Shown here: positions 37,006 to 47,559 of the stretch, piece by piece | Layout: each line of letters starts with the position of its first letter | Position numbering within the stretch: the stretch's first letter is position 1 | Origin: Armatimonadota bacterium | GTDB taxonomy: Bacteria; Armatimonadota; Zipacnadia; UBA1398; JAKPQA01 | DNA: 64,000 bases | Direction: 5' to 3' | NCBI GenBank assembly: GCA_029547025.1 | Contig: JAKPQA010000237.1 | Location: forward strand, 1 to 64,000 | The notes under the pieces: model-generated | Databases searched by the model: none | The model's input: the letters and a program-made list of their open reading frames with translations, nothing else | What the model was told of the DNA's origin: nothing | Program-made: the position numbers and the translations under genes

Positions 37006-38805
37006 CTACTCCGCCGTCGCAACCGGCGCCCCATCCTCGGGCTCCGTCGATGAGGGAGGGCCCGAGGCCTCCAGGAAGTCGAGCATGCGCTTCCGGGCAT
37101 CGTGGAAGCGCGCCGGGTCTGTATCATAGTCGCTAGGGCTGCGGGTCAGCCCAGTCAGAATGTCGTAGGCTCTCCTCGGATCGCGCTCCGCCACGGCACA
37201 GAGCAAGGAATGGTCCACGAGGCCGTCTCGGAACGCCAGCATGCGCAGGGAGAGCCGGGGGCCGTCGGGACCCGGGTACAACATCCAGTCCTCGCCGGGG
37301 CCGAAGCTCGCACCGCGCGGACTGTCGGGCCGCGGCCCGATCGAGGTCCGGTAGGGGTTGGCCCCCCGGTACGCGTTGCCCCCGTAGCACACGTAGCCCT
37401 GCGCGCCCAGGCCAAACGCCATCCAGGGGTAGAGGCGGGAGTTGGCCAGCGGCTCATCGAGGTGGCGGTTCGGAAACGGGGGCAGTGGGACCGCCCCCGT
37501 GAACAGCCAGTTTGCAAGGCCCTGACGATGACGATCGGCCGCCAGGGCCTGCTCCGCGGCCAAGACAGTCACGGCAAAGACCTGCACGTCCACCAGCGGC
37601 GACAAAGCCGCCGGGGACTCGTTGATGGCATCCATGGCCGGCACTCCGGGCATGTTGGACCGAAGCATCTCAGACAGGAGCCCATATACCCCAGCATCTT
37701 TGGGCTCGCCCAACTGCTGCTGGATGTACACCCCGGTCCATCCATGGGCGTCGAGATGTGCCTTGAGGGCCTTGTAGAAGACGGGGATGAACGAGAGCCA
37801 CCGCTCGAGCGCCTCGGGCTGGGCGGGGTCACATAGCCGTTCCCGCTTCCGGGTCAGCTTGTCGATCACGTAGGTCCCATCGGGCGCCTCGCCCGCCGGT
37901 AGGAGTGCGATCGGCTGACCCACCATCTTTCGGAAGCCAAGGCCCAGGAACAGGCGCATCCAGCGGTCGAAGCGGGCGAAGTCGAAGGCAAACTGGCCAT
38001 TCTCGTCGCGCGCCACACGAATGAGGGGCTGCTCGTAGTTGACGAGCGGCGTCAACATGTGGGTCTGTCCAGCCGCGCGGAGCCGGCGCCCCGTGATCTC
38101 GAGAAGTCTCCAGTGTTCCTCGCTCCACCAGTCAGGCGCCGCCCTCGTCGTCAGAAGGTCAGGGTCTGGTCGGATCTCGAGCAGGTAGTCGAGAGCCGGG
38201 TAGTCCTCCAGGCAGGTGGCGCGGACATCCAATGTGAAGGGTAGCTCACGCGCTACATGGTTCGCGCGCAGCGCCATGTGCCCGGTGTATCGTCCCGGCG
38301 GGCAGTCGGGGGCCACGAACACATCAACGAGAGCGGCGTGCCACAGCCCGTCCGACAGGTCGAGACGGTCGGCGGGAACCAGTACCTCGGCAACATCGAA
38401 GGGAGCCGGCCGCACGAGCGCTTGCATCCAATCGGGGGGCGGTGGGGACGCCGGCGTGTCCCGGTTCGGCACGTTCGTGTTGGCCTCGATGTGGACAGGC
38501 AAGACCTCATACAGAGCAGATTGGGCCACGATTCCCGTGCCGTCTTCCTGTCTGGGGGGAGATACCGATAGCGCACAGATCTGGCCGGGGGTCATCATCG
38601 CCGCGAACACGAACGACACCGAGGCGCCACGCGGCACGCTCACCGGCTGAGCATATGCCGCGGGCGTGGGGGTCCGGTCCGGGTACACGCGGCTGAGGCT
38701 ATCGACCCGTATGACGTTGAGGGATGGGAGCGCCTCGGCACACGCCGCCATCAAGAGCACGGCGACGGGAGCTAACACCGCTCGCATGGAGCCATACCGC
38801 GCCAT
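37006..38805 (-). CDS. Secreted GH123/DUF4091-like protein
   Basis: The 599-residue protein has a signal peptide ending near CAEA, two beta domains, and a TIM-barrel-like C-terminal half. It resembles the DUF4091/GH123 N-acetyl-beta-galactosaminidase clan. In that clan a DEP motif provides the Asp/Glu pair that handles the acetamido group. Here the matching segment reads YIQQQLGEPKD, with Gly366 in place of Asp and Glu367 kept. The rest of the barrel (MDAINESPA onward) fits the clan. Activity is therefore uncertain. ATG 38805 has GAGGAGG about 10 nt upstream; ATG 38787 is possible. It heads the ABC-importer gene cluster. Confidence 0.7.
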   Translation of the reverse strand: MARYGSMRAVLAPVAVLLMAACAEALPSLNVIRVDSLSRVYPDRTPTPAAYAQPVSVPRGASVSFVFAAMMTPGQICALSVSPPRQEDGTGIVAQSALYEVLPVHIEANTNVPNRDTPASPPPPDWMQALVRPAPFDVAEVLVPADRLDLSDGLWHAALVDVFVAPDCPPGRYTGHMALRANHVARELPFTLDVRATCLEDYPALDYLLEIRPDPDLLTTRAAPDWWSEEHWRLLEITGRRLRAAGQTHMLTPLVNYEQPLIRVARDENGQFAFDFARFDRWMRLFLGLGFRKMVGQPIALLPAGEAPDGTYVIDKLTRKRERLCDPAQPEALERWLSFIPVFYKALKAHLDAHGWTGVYIQQQLGEPKDAGVYGLLSEMLRSNMPGVPAMDAINESPAALSPLVDVQVFAVTVLAAEQALAADRHRQGLANWLFTGAVPLPPFPNRHLDEPLANSRLYPWMAFGLGAQGYVCYGGNAYRGANPYRTSIGPRPDSPRGASFGPGEDWMLYPGPDGPRLSLRMLAFRDGLVDHSLLCAVAERDPRRAYDILTGLTRSPSDYDTDPARFHDARKRMLDFLEASGPPSSTEPEDGAPVATAE

Positions 38806-39014
38806 GCGGCAGCGGCCTCCTCAGATGCCCGGTGTCCGATTACGGCGGCCCGGACCGTCATCGAAAGAAGGACTTCGCGCCCCAAAGCCAAACGTCCTAC
38901 CCGAGACCCGCGTGGAGCAAGCACCGAACCTTGCGCGGGTACTGCCGTTGGTACCACGAAGCCCGGCACCGGCGCCCCAAGCGGCGCTGGGGCCGACCGA
39001 CTGGAGGCGTCGTC

Positions 39015-40739
39015 GTGAAGGCTCTGCCCTGGAAACCCATCGCCATTGCGGCGGCCGTCGTCGTGGTCGTGGGTGGCGGCGCCACGTCCCTGTTCCTGAT
39101 CCAGCCGTGGAAGAAGGCGACCCGCCCTGCGGCCGGTGCAGACGCCGCAAAGCCTACTCAGCCAGCGCCCAAGCTCGTGGCCGAGGTCGGCAAGGTGCCG
39201 ATTACGCAGGAGGCTTTCAACGAGGCCTACGAGTCTGCCGTGTCCACCCAGAAGCGGCCACCGTCGTGCGTCGAGGTCATCCCGCTGAAGTACCGTGTCC
39301 TGGTGGACCTTGTGCGCACCGCCGCGCTCGAGACCAAAGCCAAAGAGCACAAGATCGCGCCCACTGAGGAGCAGGTGACCGCGTTCGCCACCGACCTCGC
39401 CAAGGCCAAGATCTCCCGGCGCCACCCGACCCCGGAGGCCCTGGCCGCCTATCTCAACGAAGAGGGCCTAACCGAGACGGCCTACATCGAGCAGGTCGCC
39501 AAGGAGCTCCTCGAAAAGGACCGCAAAGCCGTAGAGCGTCAGTGCCTGGCTGAGGAGCTGGCGAAGGTGGTTACGGCGGACGTGAAGGTGACTGCCGAGG
39601 ATCTACCTCGATACTTCACGGGTGTTCGCATACGCCGGATTACGGCAGCCACGGGTCATACGGACCCCGGCAAGCCCGCCGTCACCGACGCGGAGGCCGA
39701 GAAGCGCATCCGGGCTATCTATGAAGAGCTCAGGGGAGGTGCGGAGTTCGCTCGACTCGCCCGGGAGAAGTCCGACCACCGCGAGTCTGCCGCGCAGGGC
39801 GGTCTCTTCACCCTCCCGGACGGAGGCCGGTACGTCCTGTACGGTACGTTCGGCAAGGAGTTCGACGACAACGTGTTCTCGACGCCTGTCGGGCAGTACA
39901 CCAAGCCGTTCAAGACCGACACGGGGTGGCACATCGTTCGCGTGGAGGACAAGCAGACCGAGCTGCCCAATGACCTTCCTCAGAAACGTGAGGAATACCG
40001 GAAGCTCGTCGAGCAGAAGATCAAGCAGCAGACCTTCGATGAGTGGTTCGGCAAGCTTCCCGAGACCCTGGGTTTCACCGTCCATGACCCCGAGCTCGAG
40101 GCCTTCCGCCTCCAGGAGGAACAAGCGGACTACCGGGGGGCCTTGGCCAAGTACGACGAAGCCCTCGCCGCCAACGACGAGGATCGGGCGGCCATTGTGC
40201 ACAATCAGGCTGTCTGCCACTTCTCGCTGGAGGAGTATGACGAGGCCGAACGACTCATGGCAGAGGTCATCGAGCTGGCAGACTGTGTTGAGGTGCGGGC
40301 GTTCTACGGCGAGCTGTACCTGATTCGGGGCGAGAAGGACAAGGCGAAGGAGCAGCTCGCCAAGGCCTCCGATCTCGCATCCAAACTGCCGGCGGAGGAC
40401 GAGATCCTGTGGCACCGGAAGCTCGCCAAGACCTACGAGGACATGGGCGAAACTGAGCTTGCCAAGGGCGAAAACGCCAAGGTCGAGGCCGTCAAGGCGG
40501 GCGGCGCCAAGGGGGGCAGCACCCCGTCTCCTGAGCCCTCCGTCAGCAAGGCCGCCGCGGAGCCGACGGGCGCGCGGCCGAAGGCGCCGGCAGCTCCGTC
40601 CACGCGGCCTGCGACTCGCCGCCCCAGCCCACCGTCTCGCACACCACCGGCGCGCACGACGCAGAGCACGGCTCCGAAACCCAAGCCGAAGTTGCCGGAC
40701 TTCCCGAGCAATCCCTACGCACAGCCCCAACAACCCTAG
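39015..40739 (+). CDS. Membrane-anchored PpiC-type (parvulin) foldase with SurA-like N-domain and TPR tail
   Basis: The 574-residue protein has one N-terminal membrane helix (about 8-30). A SurA/PrsA-like helical domain (about 50-195) is followed by a parvulin peptidyl-prolyl isomerase domain (about 198-320, with FARLAREKSDHRESAAQGGLF). Two or three TPR-like pairs and a Pro/Thr-rich tail complete it. It should assist folding of exported proteins outside the membrane. GTG 39015 has GGAGG at 39003-39007, ideal spacing. The frame is open upstream and remains coding-like back to GTG 38832, so a 61-residue Arg/Trp-rich N-terminal extension is possible (see finding). Confidence 0.85.
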   Translation: MKALPWKPIAIAAAVVVVVGGGATSLFLIQPWKKATRPAAGADAAKPTQPAPKLVAEVGKVPITQEAFNEAYESAVSTQKRPPSCVEVIPLKYRVLVDLVRTAALETKAKEHKIAPTEEQVTAFATDLAKAKISRRHPTPEALAAYLNEEGLTETAYIEQVAKELLEKDRKAVERQCLAEELAKVVTADVKVTAEDLPRYFTGVRIRRITAATGHTDPGKPAVTDAEAEKRIRAIYEELRGGAEFARLAREKSDHRESAAQGGLFTLPDGGRYVLYGTFGKEFDDNVFSTPVGQYTKPFKTDTGWHIVRVEDKQTELPNDLPQKREEYRKLVEQKIKQQTFDEWFGKLPETLGFTVHDPELEAFRLQEEQADYRGALAKYDEALAANDEDRAAIVHNQAVCHFSLEEYDEAERLMAEVIELADCVEVRAFYGELYLIRGEKDKAKEQLAKASDLASKLPAEDEILWHRKLAKTYEDMGETELAKGENAKVEAVKAGGAKGGSTPSPEPSVSKAAAEPTGARPKAPAAPSTRPATRRPSPPSRTPPARTTQSTAPKPKPKLPDFPSNPYAQPQQP

Positions 40740-40785
40740 CGAGCCCCCTGGGGGCAAGCGCACTCAGCTATCGGAGGACGCAACA

Positions 40786-41862
40786 ATGGCGAGACTGTTC
40801 GGCCGTTCCTACTCCCGAAACGAGCTCATGCGTCGCACGGGCAATGCTGACCAGTTCGGCGGAGTGCGGCTCAGCCGCCTCGAGGACGGCAAGGCGCATG
40901 ATGTGCTGGTCGCCGACTTCCGCACGGGCTCTGGCCTCAGTTTCACCGTCGCCCCGGGCCGCGGCATGGACATCGTGCACAGCGACTACTGCGGCATCCC
41001 GCTGTGCTGGCGGTCCTCGACGGGCGATGTTGCGAGCGAGTACGCAGAGCCAGAGGAGTTCGGGTGGCTTCAGGGCTTCTTCGGTGGCCTCGTGGCGACG
41101 TGCGGCCTGACCTACGCCGGCGCACCGTGCGTTGATGAGGGCAAGCCGCTGGGGCTGCACGGCCGCGTGAGCAACATCCCGGCCACCAATGTGCTCGCAG
41201 ACACCGCATGGGAGGGTGATGAGCTGCTGATGTGGTGTCAGGGCAAGGTCCGTGAGGCCAGTGTGTTCGGCCCCAATATCGTGCTATCCCGGCGTGTGAG
41301 CGCCAAGCTGGGCGAGAAGCGGCTGTTCATTAACGATGTCGTGGCTAACGAGGGGCATGAGACCCAGCCCCACATGCTTATCTACCACATCAACATCGGC
41401 TACCCCGCAGTCAGCGAGGACTCCGTGTTCATGGCGCCCAGCGCCAGACAGACACCCCGCGACGAGCCCTCAGTTCGGGCGCTCGACCGCTGCTTTGGCT
41501 TCGAGGCGCCCGAAGACGGCGTGCCCGAGCAACTCTTCCGGCATGACATGGTCGCGGGGCCCGATGGGCGCGTGCTCACCGCTATCGTGAACAAGACCCT
41601 GAACTTCGGTGTCTACCTGCGGCACCGCCTCGACCAGCTTCCTGTGTACTCGCAGTGGAAGATGTGCGCCAGCGGGCACTACGTGTGCGGCATGGAACCG
41701 GCGAACTGCGAGGTCACAGGGCGCGCCCGGGCGCGGCAAGAGGGTAAGCTGCAGTTCCTCCAGCCGGGCGAGGCCAGGAGCTACGACCTCGAGCTCGGCG
41801 TGGTATCCGGCGCCGACGAGGTCGCCCAGATCGAGAGCGAGATCCGGGCCACCAAGGGGTAG
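40786..41862 (+). CDS. DUF4432 aldose 1-epimerase-like protein
   Basis: The 358-residue protein matches DUF4432, a galactose-mutarotase-like fold. Visible family features are the APGRGMDIVHSDYCGIPLCW strand, the LHGRVSNIPA loop with a conserved His/Arg, and the HMLIYHINIGYP strand. It probably binds a sugar or sugar acid in the cytoplasm and may interconvert anomers. No signal peptide is present. ATG 40786 has GGAGG 8 nt upstream; the open frame before it overlaps the foldase gene in another frame and is spurious. Confidence 0.85.
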   Translation: MARLFGRSYSRNELMRRTGNADQFGGVRLSRLEDGKAHDVLVADFRTGSGLSFTVAPGRGMDIVHSDYCGIPLCWRSSTGDVASEYAEPEEFGWLQGFFGGLVATCGLTYAGAPCVDEGKPLGLHGRVSNIPATNVLADTAWEGDELLMWCQGKVREASVFGPNIVLSRRVSAKLGEKRLFINDVVANEGHETQPHMLIYHINIGYPAVSEDSVFMAPSARQTPRDEPSVRALDRCFGFEAPEDGVPEQLFRHDMVAGPDGRVLTAIVNKTLNFGVYLRHRLDQLPVYSQWKMCASGHYVCGMEPANCEVTGRARARQEGKLQFLQPGEARSYDLELGVVSGADEVAQIESEIRATKG

Positions 41863-42221
41863 GGGAGCGAGAGCCAGGCGGCTTGCGGGCAGTCTGTGCA
41901 GAGACCGGGGGCCGGTTCGAACGGTCCGCCGCCAAGGCCAGACCCGGCCCGAGGACCTCCGCCATAGCACAAGGCCAGGGTGTCATCCTGGGCGTAGCAT
42001 CTGCGGCGCGAAGGGTCTCGGCTAGAACGAGCCGGGCACCGATGGCACTGGTCTGTGCCGGCGCTTCGAGGCCGCTGCAGGCCGAGATCCTTCGTCGCTG
42101 GCGCTCCTCGGACACACCCGGCGGCGTTTCGCGCCAGGCTCCCGGGGTCGCCGTGGCTCCGTTCCGGCGCTGGATGCGCACCGGTCCCCAGCCTGCCCGT
42201 CGAGTTCCCGCGGCCGTGACG
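41863..42221. other. Gene-free interval between convergent genes
   Basis: About 359 bases between a plus-strand and a minus-strand stop codon. The reading frames here are interrupted or lack start and ribosome sites. No tRNA, hairpin with T tract, or repeat was found. A GGTTCGAAC string at 41914-41922 looks like a tRNA T loop, but its flanks do not pair. Nothing further can be supported. Confidence 0.5.
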
Positions 42222-43016
42222 CTACTTCTCCACCTGGTCGATCTCCGCGGCCTTGCCGGCGCGAATGCCCAGCTGGAGGAACTCGGGCGTCGCCGGCAGG
42301 TGCAGGCTGAACTGGGCCTTGGCGTCGACCGCGAGGCTCGCGCGGCCAGCGGCCAGCGCCAGGAGATGGCCACCGAACCGTCGATCTGCTGACAGGAAGT
42401 GCAAGTGCCAGCCGCCGACGTTCACGCCCTCGACGAAGCGCGGGCACCAGAACCCCACCACCGTGCCATCCACATCCTTCGTCTCGAACTCGGGCTGGTT
42501 CTGGGTGACGGCCGCCAGCGGCGGGAACGGCTTCTCCTGGCGAGGCACACTGCGCGTTCTCACGGCGGCGAAGTGCCCGTCAACTCGTGCCGCGTAGAAC
42601 AAGTTGTCGGAGATGCGCAGGCCATCGAGGGCCGCCTTGATAGCGTCGAGGTCAGCCGGCTGGTCGAGCTCGGCCGAGGCGTCGGTGCGGAACGTCGTTG
42701 CCGAGGCGAACGGAGTGGTTGCCGTGTCCTCCACCGACCGGACCTCGCCAGTGGCGAGCACCTGGTACGCGTGACCTTCCAGCAGGACGAGCTCGCCATC
42801 GAGGCAATCGAAGGTGCCGATACCCGTGTCACCGTGTTGGCGTAGCTCACCGATGGACAGGCCGCCCGTGTACGCGCCGTCCAGCAGCGCGTTGATCGTC
42901 GAGACCTGGAAGAGGACGTCGGGCGGGGGGCCGACATCGTCGATGCCAAGTGCAGGCCAGAAGGCGACAGCGAGTAAGAGGGCGAGTAGCGGAGCACTGA
43001 GAGGGTGGCGGCGCAT
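42222..43016 (-). CDS. Secreted alpha-acetolactate decarboxylase
   Basis: The 264-residue protein belongs to the BudA family, which converts alpha-acetolactate to acetoin. The zinc site is intact: GWHLHFLSADRRFGGH gives the HxH and downstream His, and conserved Glu/Arg positions (GTFDCLDGELVLLEG, FYAARVDG) are present. The N-terminus MRRHPLSAPLLALLLAVAFWPALG is a signal peptide, so the enzyme should be exported. Exported forms are known in some bacilli, so this is unusual but not unique. ATG 43016 has GGAGG 7 nt upstream. It is the last gene of the ileS-led run, 52 nt after the HD gene. Confidence 0.9.
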   Translation of the reverse strand: MRRHPLSAPLLALLLAVAFWPALGIDDVGPPPDVLFQVSTINALLDGAYTGGLSIGELRQHGDTGIGTFDCLDGELVLLEGHAYQVLATGEVRSVEDTATTPFASATTFRTDASAELDQPADLDAIKAALDGLRISDNLFYAARVDGHFAAVRTRSVPRQEKPFPPLAAVTQNQPEFETKDVDGTVVGFWCPRFVEGVNVGGWHLHFLSADRRFGGHLLALAAGRASLAVDAKAQFSLHLPATPEFLQLGIRAGKAAEIDQVEK

Positions 43017-43068
43017 GTGCGGCCTCCGTTCGCGGCGGAACCCGCGGCAACCCACCGGGGTTGCGCGG

Positions 43069-45926
<2,858 letters not shown>

Positions 45927-45929
45927 AGG

Positions 45930-46856
45930 CTATCGCTTGGGGGTGGGAGAGCGCCGGCTGTGCTTCTTCGGTTTCTTCTTGACCGACAACGCGGCGGCCC
46001 TGTCGGCAGCCTCGGCGACGGGCACGGGGGGAATGGGCAACCTCTCCTTGGGGGCCTTCCGCAACTGCCAGATCAGGATGCCCGCCGAGATGGCCGCGAT
46101 GGCGATCGACGCCCATTGCGCTTCCGTGAACGGCCAGGCAAAGAACGAGGAGGGCTGCCCCGTCGCTGGGGAGGAAGCGCCGGCCAGCATGATCTTGGCG
46201 CTTACCCCCTTGCGAAACCCCTCAATCACGAACCGGATGGCAGAGTAGGTGACGAGGTACAGCAGGAACACCTGGCCGTGGAAGCGTTTGCGATAGAGCG
46301 CTGCCACCATGACGAAGCACAGCAGGATGTTGGCAGCGGAATCATACAGCTGCGCCGGATGGCTGGGGGGAGTCAACGCCCCCTTGACGAAGGGGTCGGG
46401 GAACCGGCATCCCCAGTCGTGGCCCGTAGGACGCCCGATACAGCACCCGTTCAGAAAGCAGCCGATCTTAGTGATCGCATATCCAATAGCCAGTGAGGGC
46501 ATGAACTGATCGGCCATGCGCCAGAACGGCACTCGGTAGATGCGAGAGAACAGGACCCCGGCGAGAAGCGCCCCCAGCAGCCCACCGTGGAAGCTCAGGC
46601 CACCCCGGTTCACATAGAGCATCTCGAGGGGCGTCTCGAACTGACCCATATTCAGCAGGACATACATAACTCGAGCGCCGATGAGACTGCCGATCAGGAC
46701 GAACAAGGCGACGTCAATGATGCGGTCCGGCTTCAGCTCCGGGGTGAAACGCGCGTGCCGATGAAGCAGCGCGATGCCCACCAGGAAGGCGATGGCCAGC
46801 ATCGTGCCATAGGAGTGGACCGGCACATTGCCCACACGGAACAGGACAGGATGCAT
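45930..46856 (-). CDS. lgt: Prolipoprotein diacylglyceryl transferase
   Basis: The 308-residue membrane enzyme attaches diacylglycerol to the lipobox cysteine of prolipoproteins. Visible signatures are SFHGGLLGALLAG, the ITKIGCFLNGCCIGRPT region and the RFVIEGFR segment, with about seven helices. A Lys-rich C-terminal tail (KKKPKKHSRRSPTPKR) is an addition to the usual length. ATG 46856 has GGGGGT 8 nt upstream; a longer start in frame would add an unconserved leader. Its substrate processing partner lspA is directly upstream. Confidence 0.95.
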   Translation of the reverse strand: MHPVLFRVGNVPVHSYGTMLAIAFLVGIALLHRHARFTPELKPDRIIDVALFVLIGSLIGARVMYVLLNMGQFETPLEMLYVNRGGLSFHGGLLGALLAGVLFSRIYRVPFWRMADQFMPSLAIGYAITKIGCFLNGCCIGRPTGHDWGCRFPDPFVKGALTPPSHPAQLYDSAANILLCFVMVAALYRKRFHGQVFLLYLVTYSAIRFVIEGFRKGVSAKIMLAGASSPATGQPSSFFAWPFTEAQWASIAIAAISAGILIWQLRKAPKERLPIPPVPVAEAADRAAALSVKKKPKKHSRRSPTPKR

Positions 46857-46878
46857 TGACAGACCCCCGCGACGCAGA

Positions 46879-47559
46879 CTAGTCAGAAGCAGGAGAAGAA
46901 GCGGACGGCTCGGCTTGGTGCGGTGCCAGAGCGGAGGCCGCGGCGTCGACTCTGGGTACGTCATCGTCCAGCAGGCTGGAGTCAGCGATCTGCTGCGGGA
47001 CGGCTTCCTGGCCGTCTACGTGCTCGTCCCGCCATTGGGAGTCCGGGTCCTCGACCGGCTGGTCATGGGGCAGACCGAAGTAGAGATACCCCGCGACCAG
47101 AACGGCGCCGACGGTGACACCAATGTCCGCCACGTTGAAGTCGGGCCAAGCGAAGCGCCCGGCATGGAGCTTGATGAAATCGACCACATGGCCACGCGCC
47201 AGTCGGTCCACCAGGTTGCCGGCGGCACCCCCCAACACCATGGCTAGCCCCACGGCCAGATAGCGGCGCCGGAGTGTGCCCCGCCAGCAGATGTAGGCAA
47301 CCACCAGGGTAGCCAGGACCTGGACTCCCACAAGAACAGCGGGGTACGACCGCAGCCAGCCCAGCGCCGCTCCTGTGTTGGTGGTGTGCGTGAGAGTGAA
47401 GAACGCCGTCTGAGGCCGGGCGCCCCCCAAGGGGATCGCCGCCGCGACCCACAGCTTGGTCAACTGGTCCAGCGCGAGCGTGGCCCCCGCCAGCGCAAAC
47501 AGCCAACCGCGCCCGACCGCGCTGGTGCGGGTCCCATGGGTCGTCTCCATGGACGTCAC
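46879..47559 (-). CDS. lspA: Signal peptidase II (lipoprotein signal peptidase)
   Basis: The 226-residue membrane aspartyl protease cleaves lipoprotein signal peptides after Lgt acts. Catalytic motifs are NTGAALG, GGAAGNLVDR and FNVADIGV, with the two Asp in the last two. Four helices are visible. The C-terminus extends about 65 residues beyond the usual end with an acidic, Ala-rich tail. Start GTG 47559 overlaps the ileS stop by 4 nt (GTGA) with GAGGTGG just upstream; ATG 47550 is an alternative. Lgt and LspA together fit the lipoproteins seen elsewhere in the window. Confidence 0.95.
   Translation of the reverse strand: MTSMETTHGTRTSAVGRGWLFALAGATLALDQLTKLWVAAAIPLGGARPQTAFFTLTHTTNTGAALGWLRSYPAVLVGVQVLATLVVAYICWRGTLRRRYLAVGLAMVLGGAAGNLVDRLARGHVVDFIKLHAGRFAWPDFNVADIGVTVGAVLVAGYLYFGLPHDQPVEDPDSQWRDEHVDGQEAVPQQIADSSLLDDDVPRVDAAASALAPHQAEPSASSPASD

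Noticed and set aside
41914-41922. GGTTCGAAC resembling a tRNA T loop
   Set aside because: The five bases on either side do not pair and no acceptor or anticodon arm is found.
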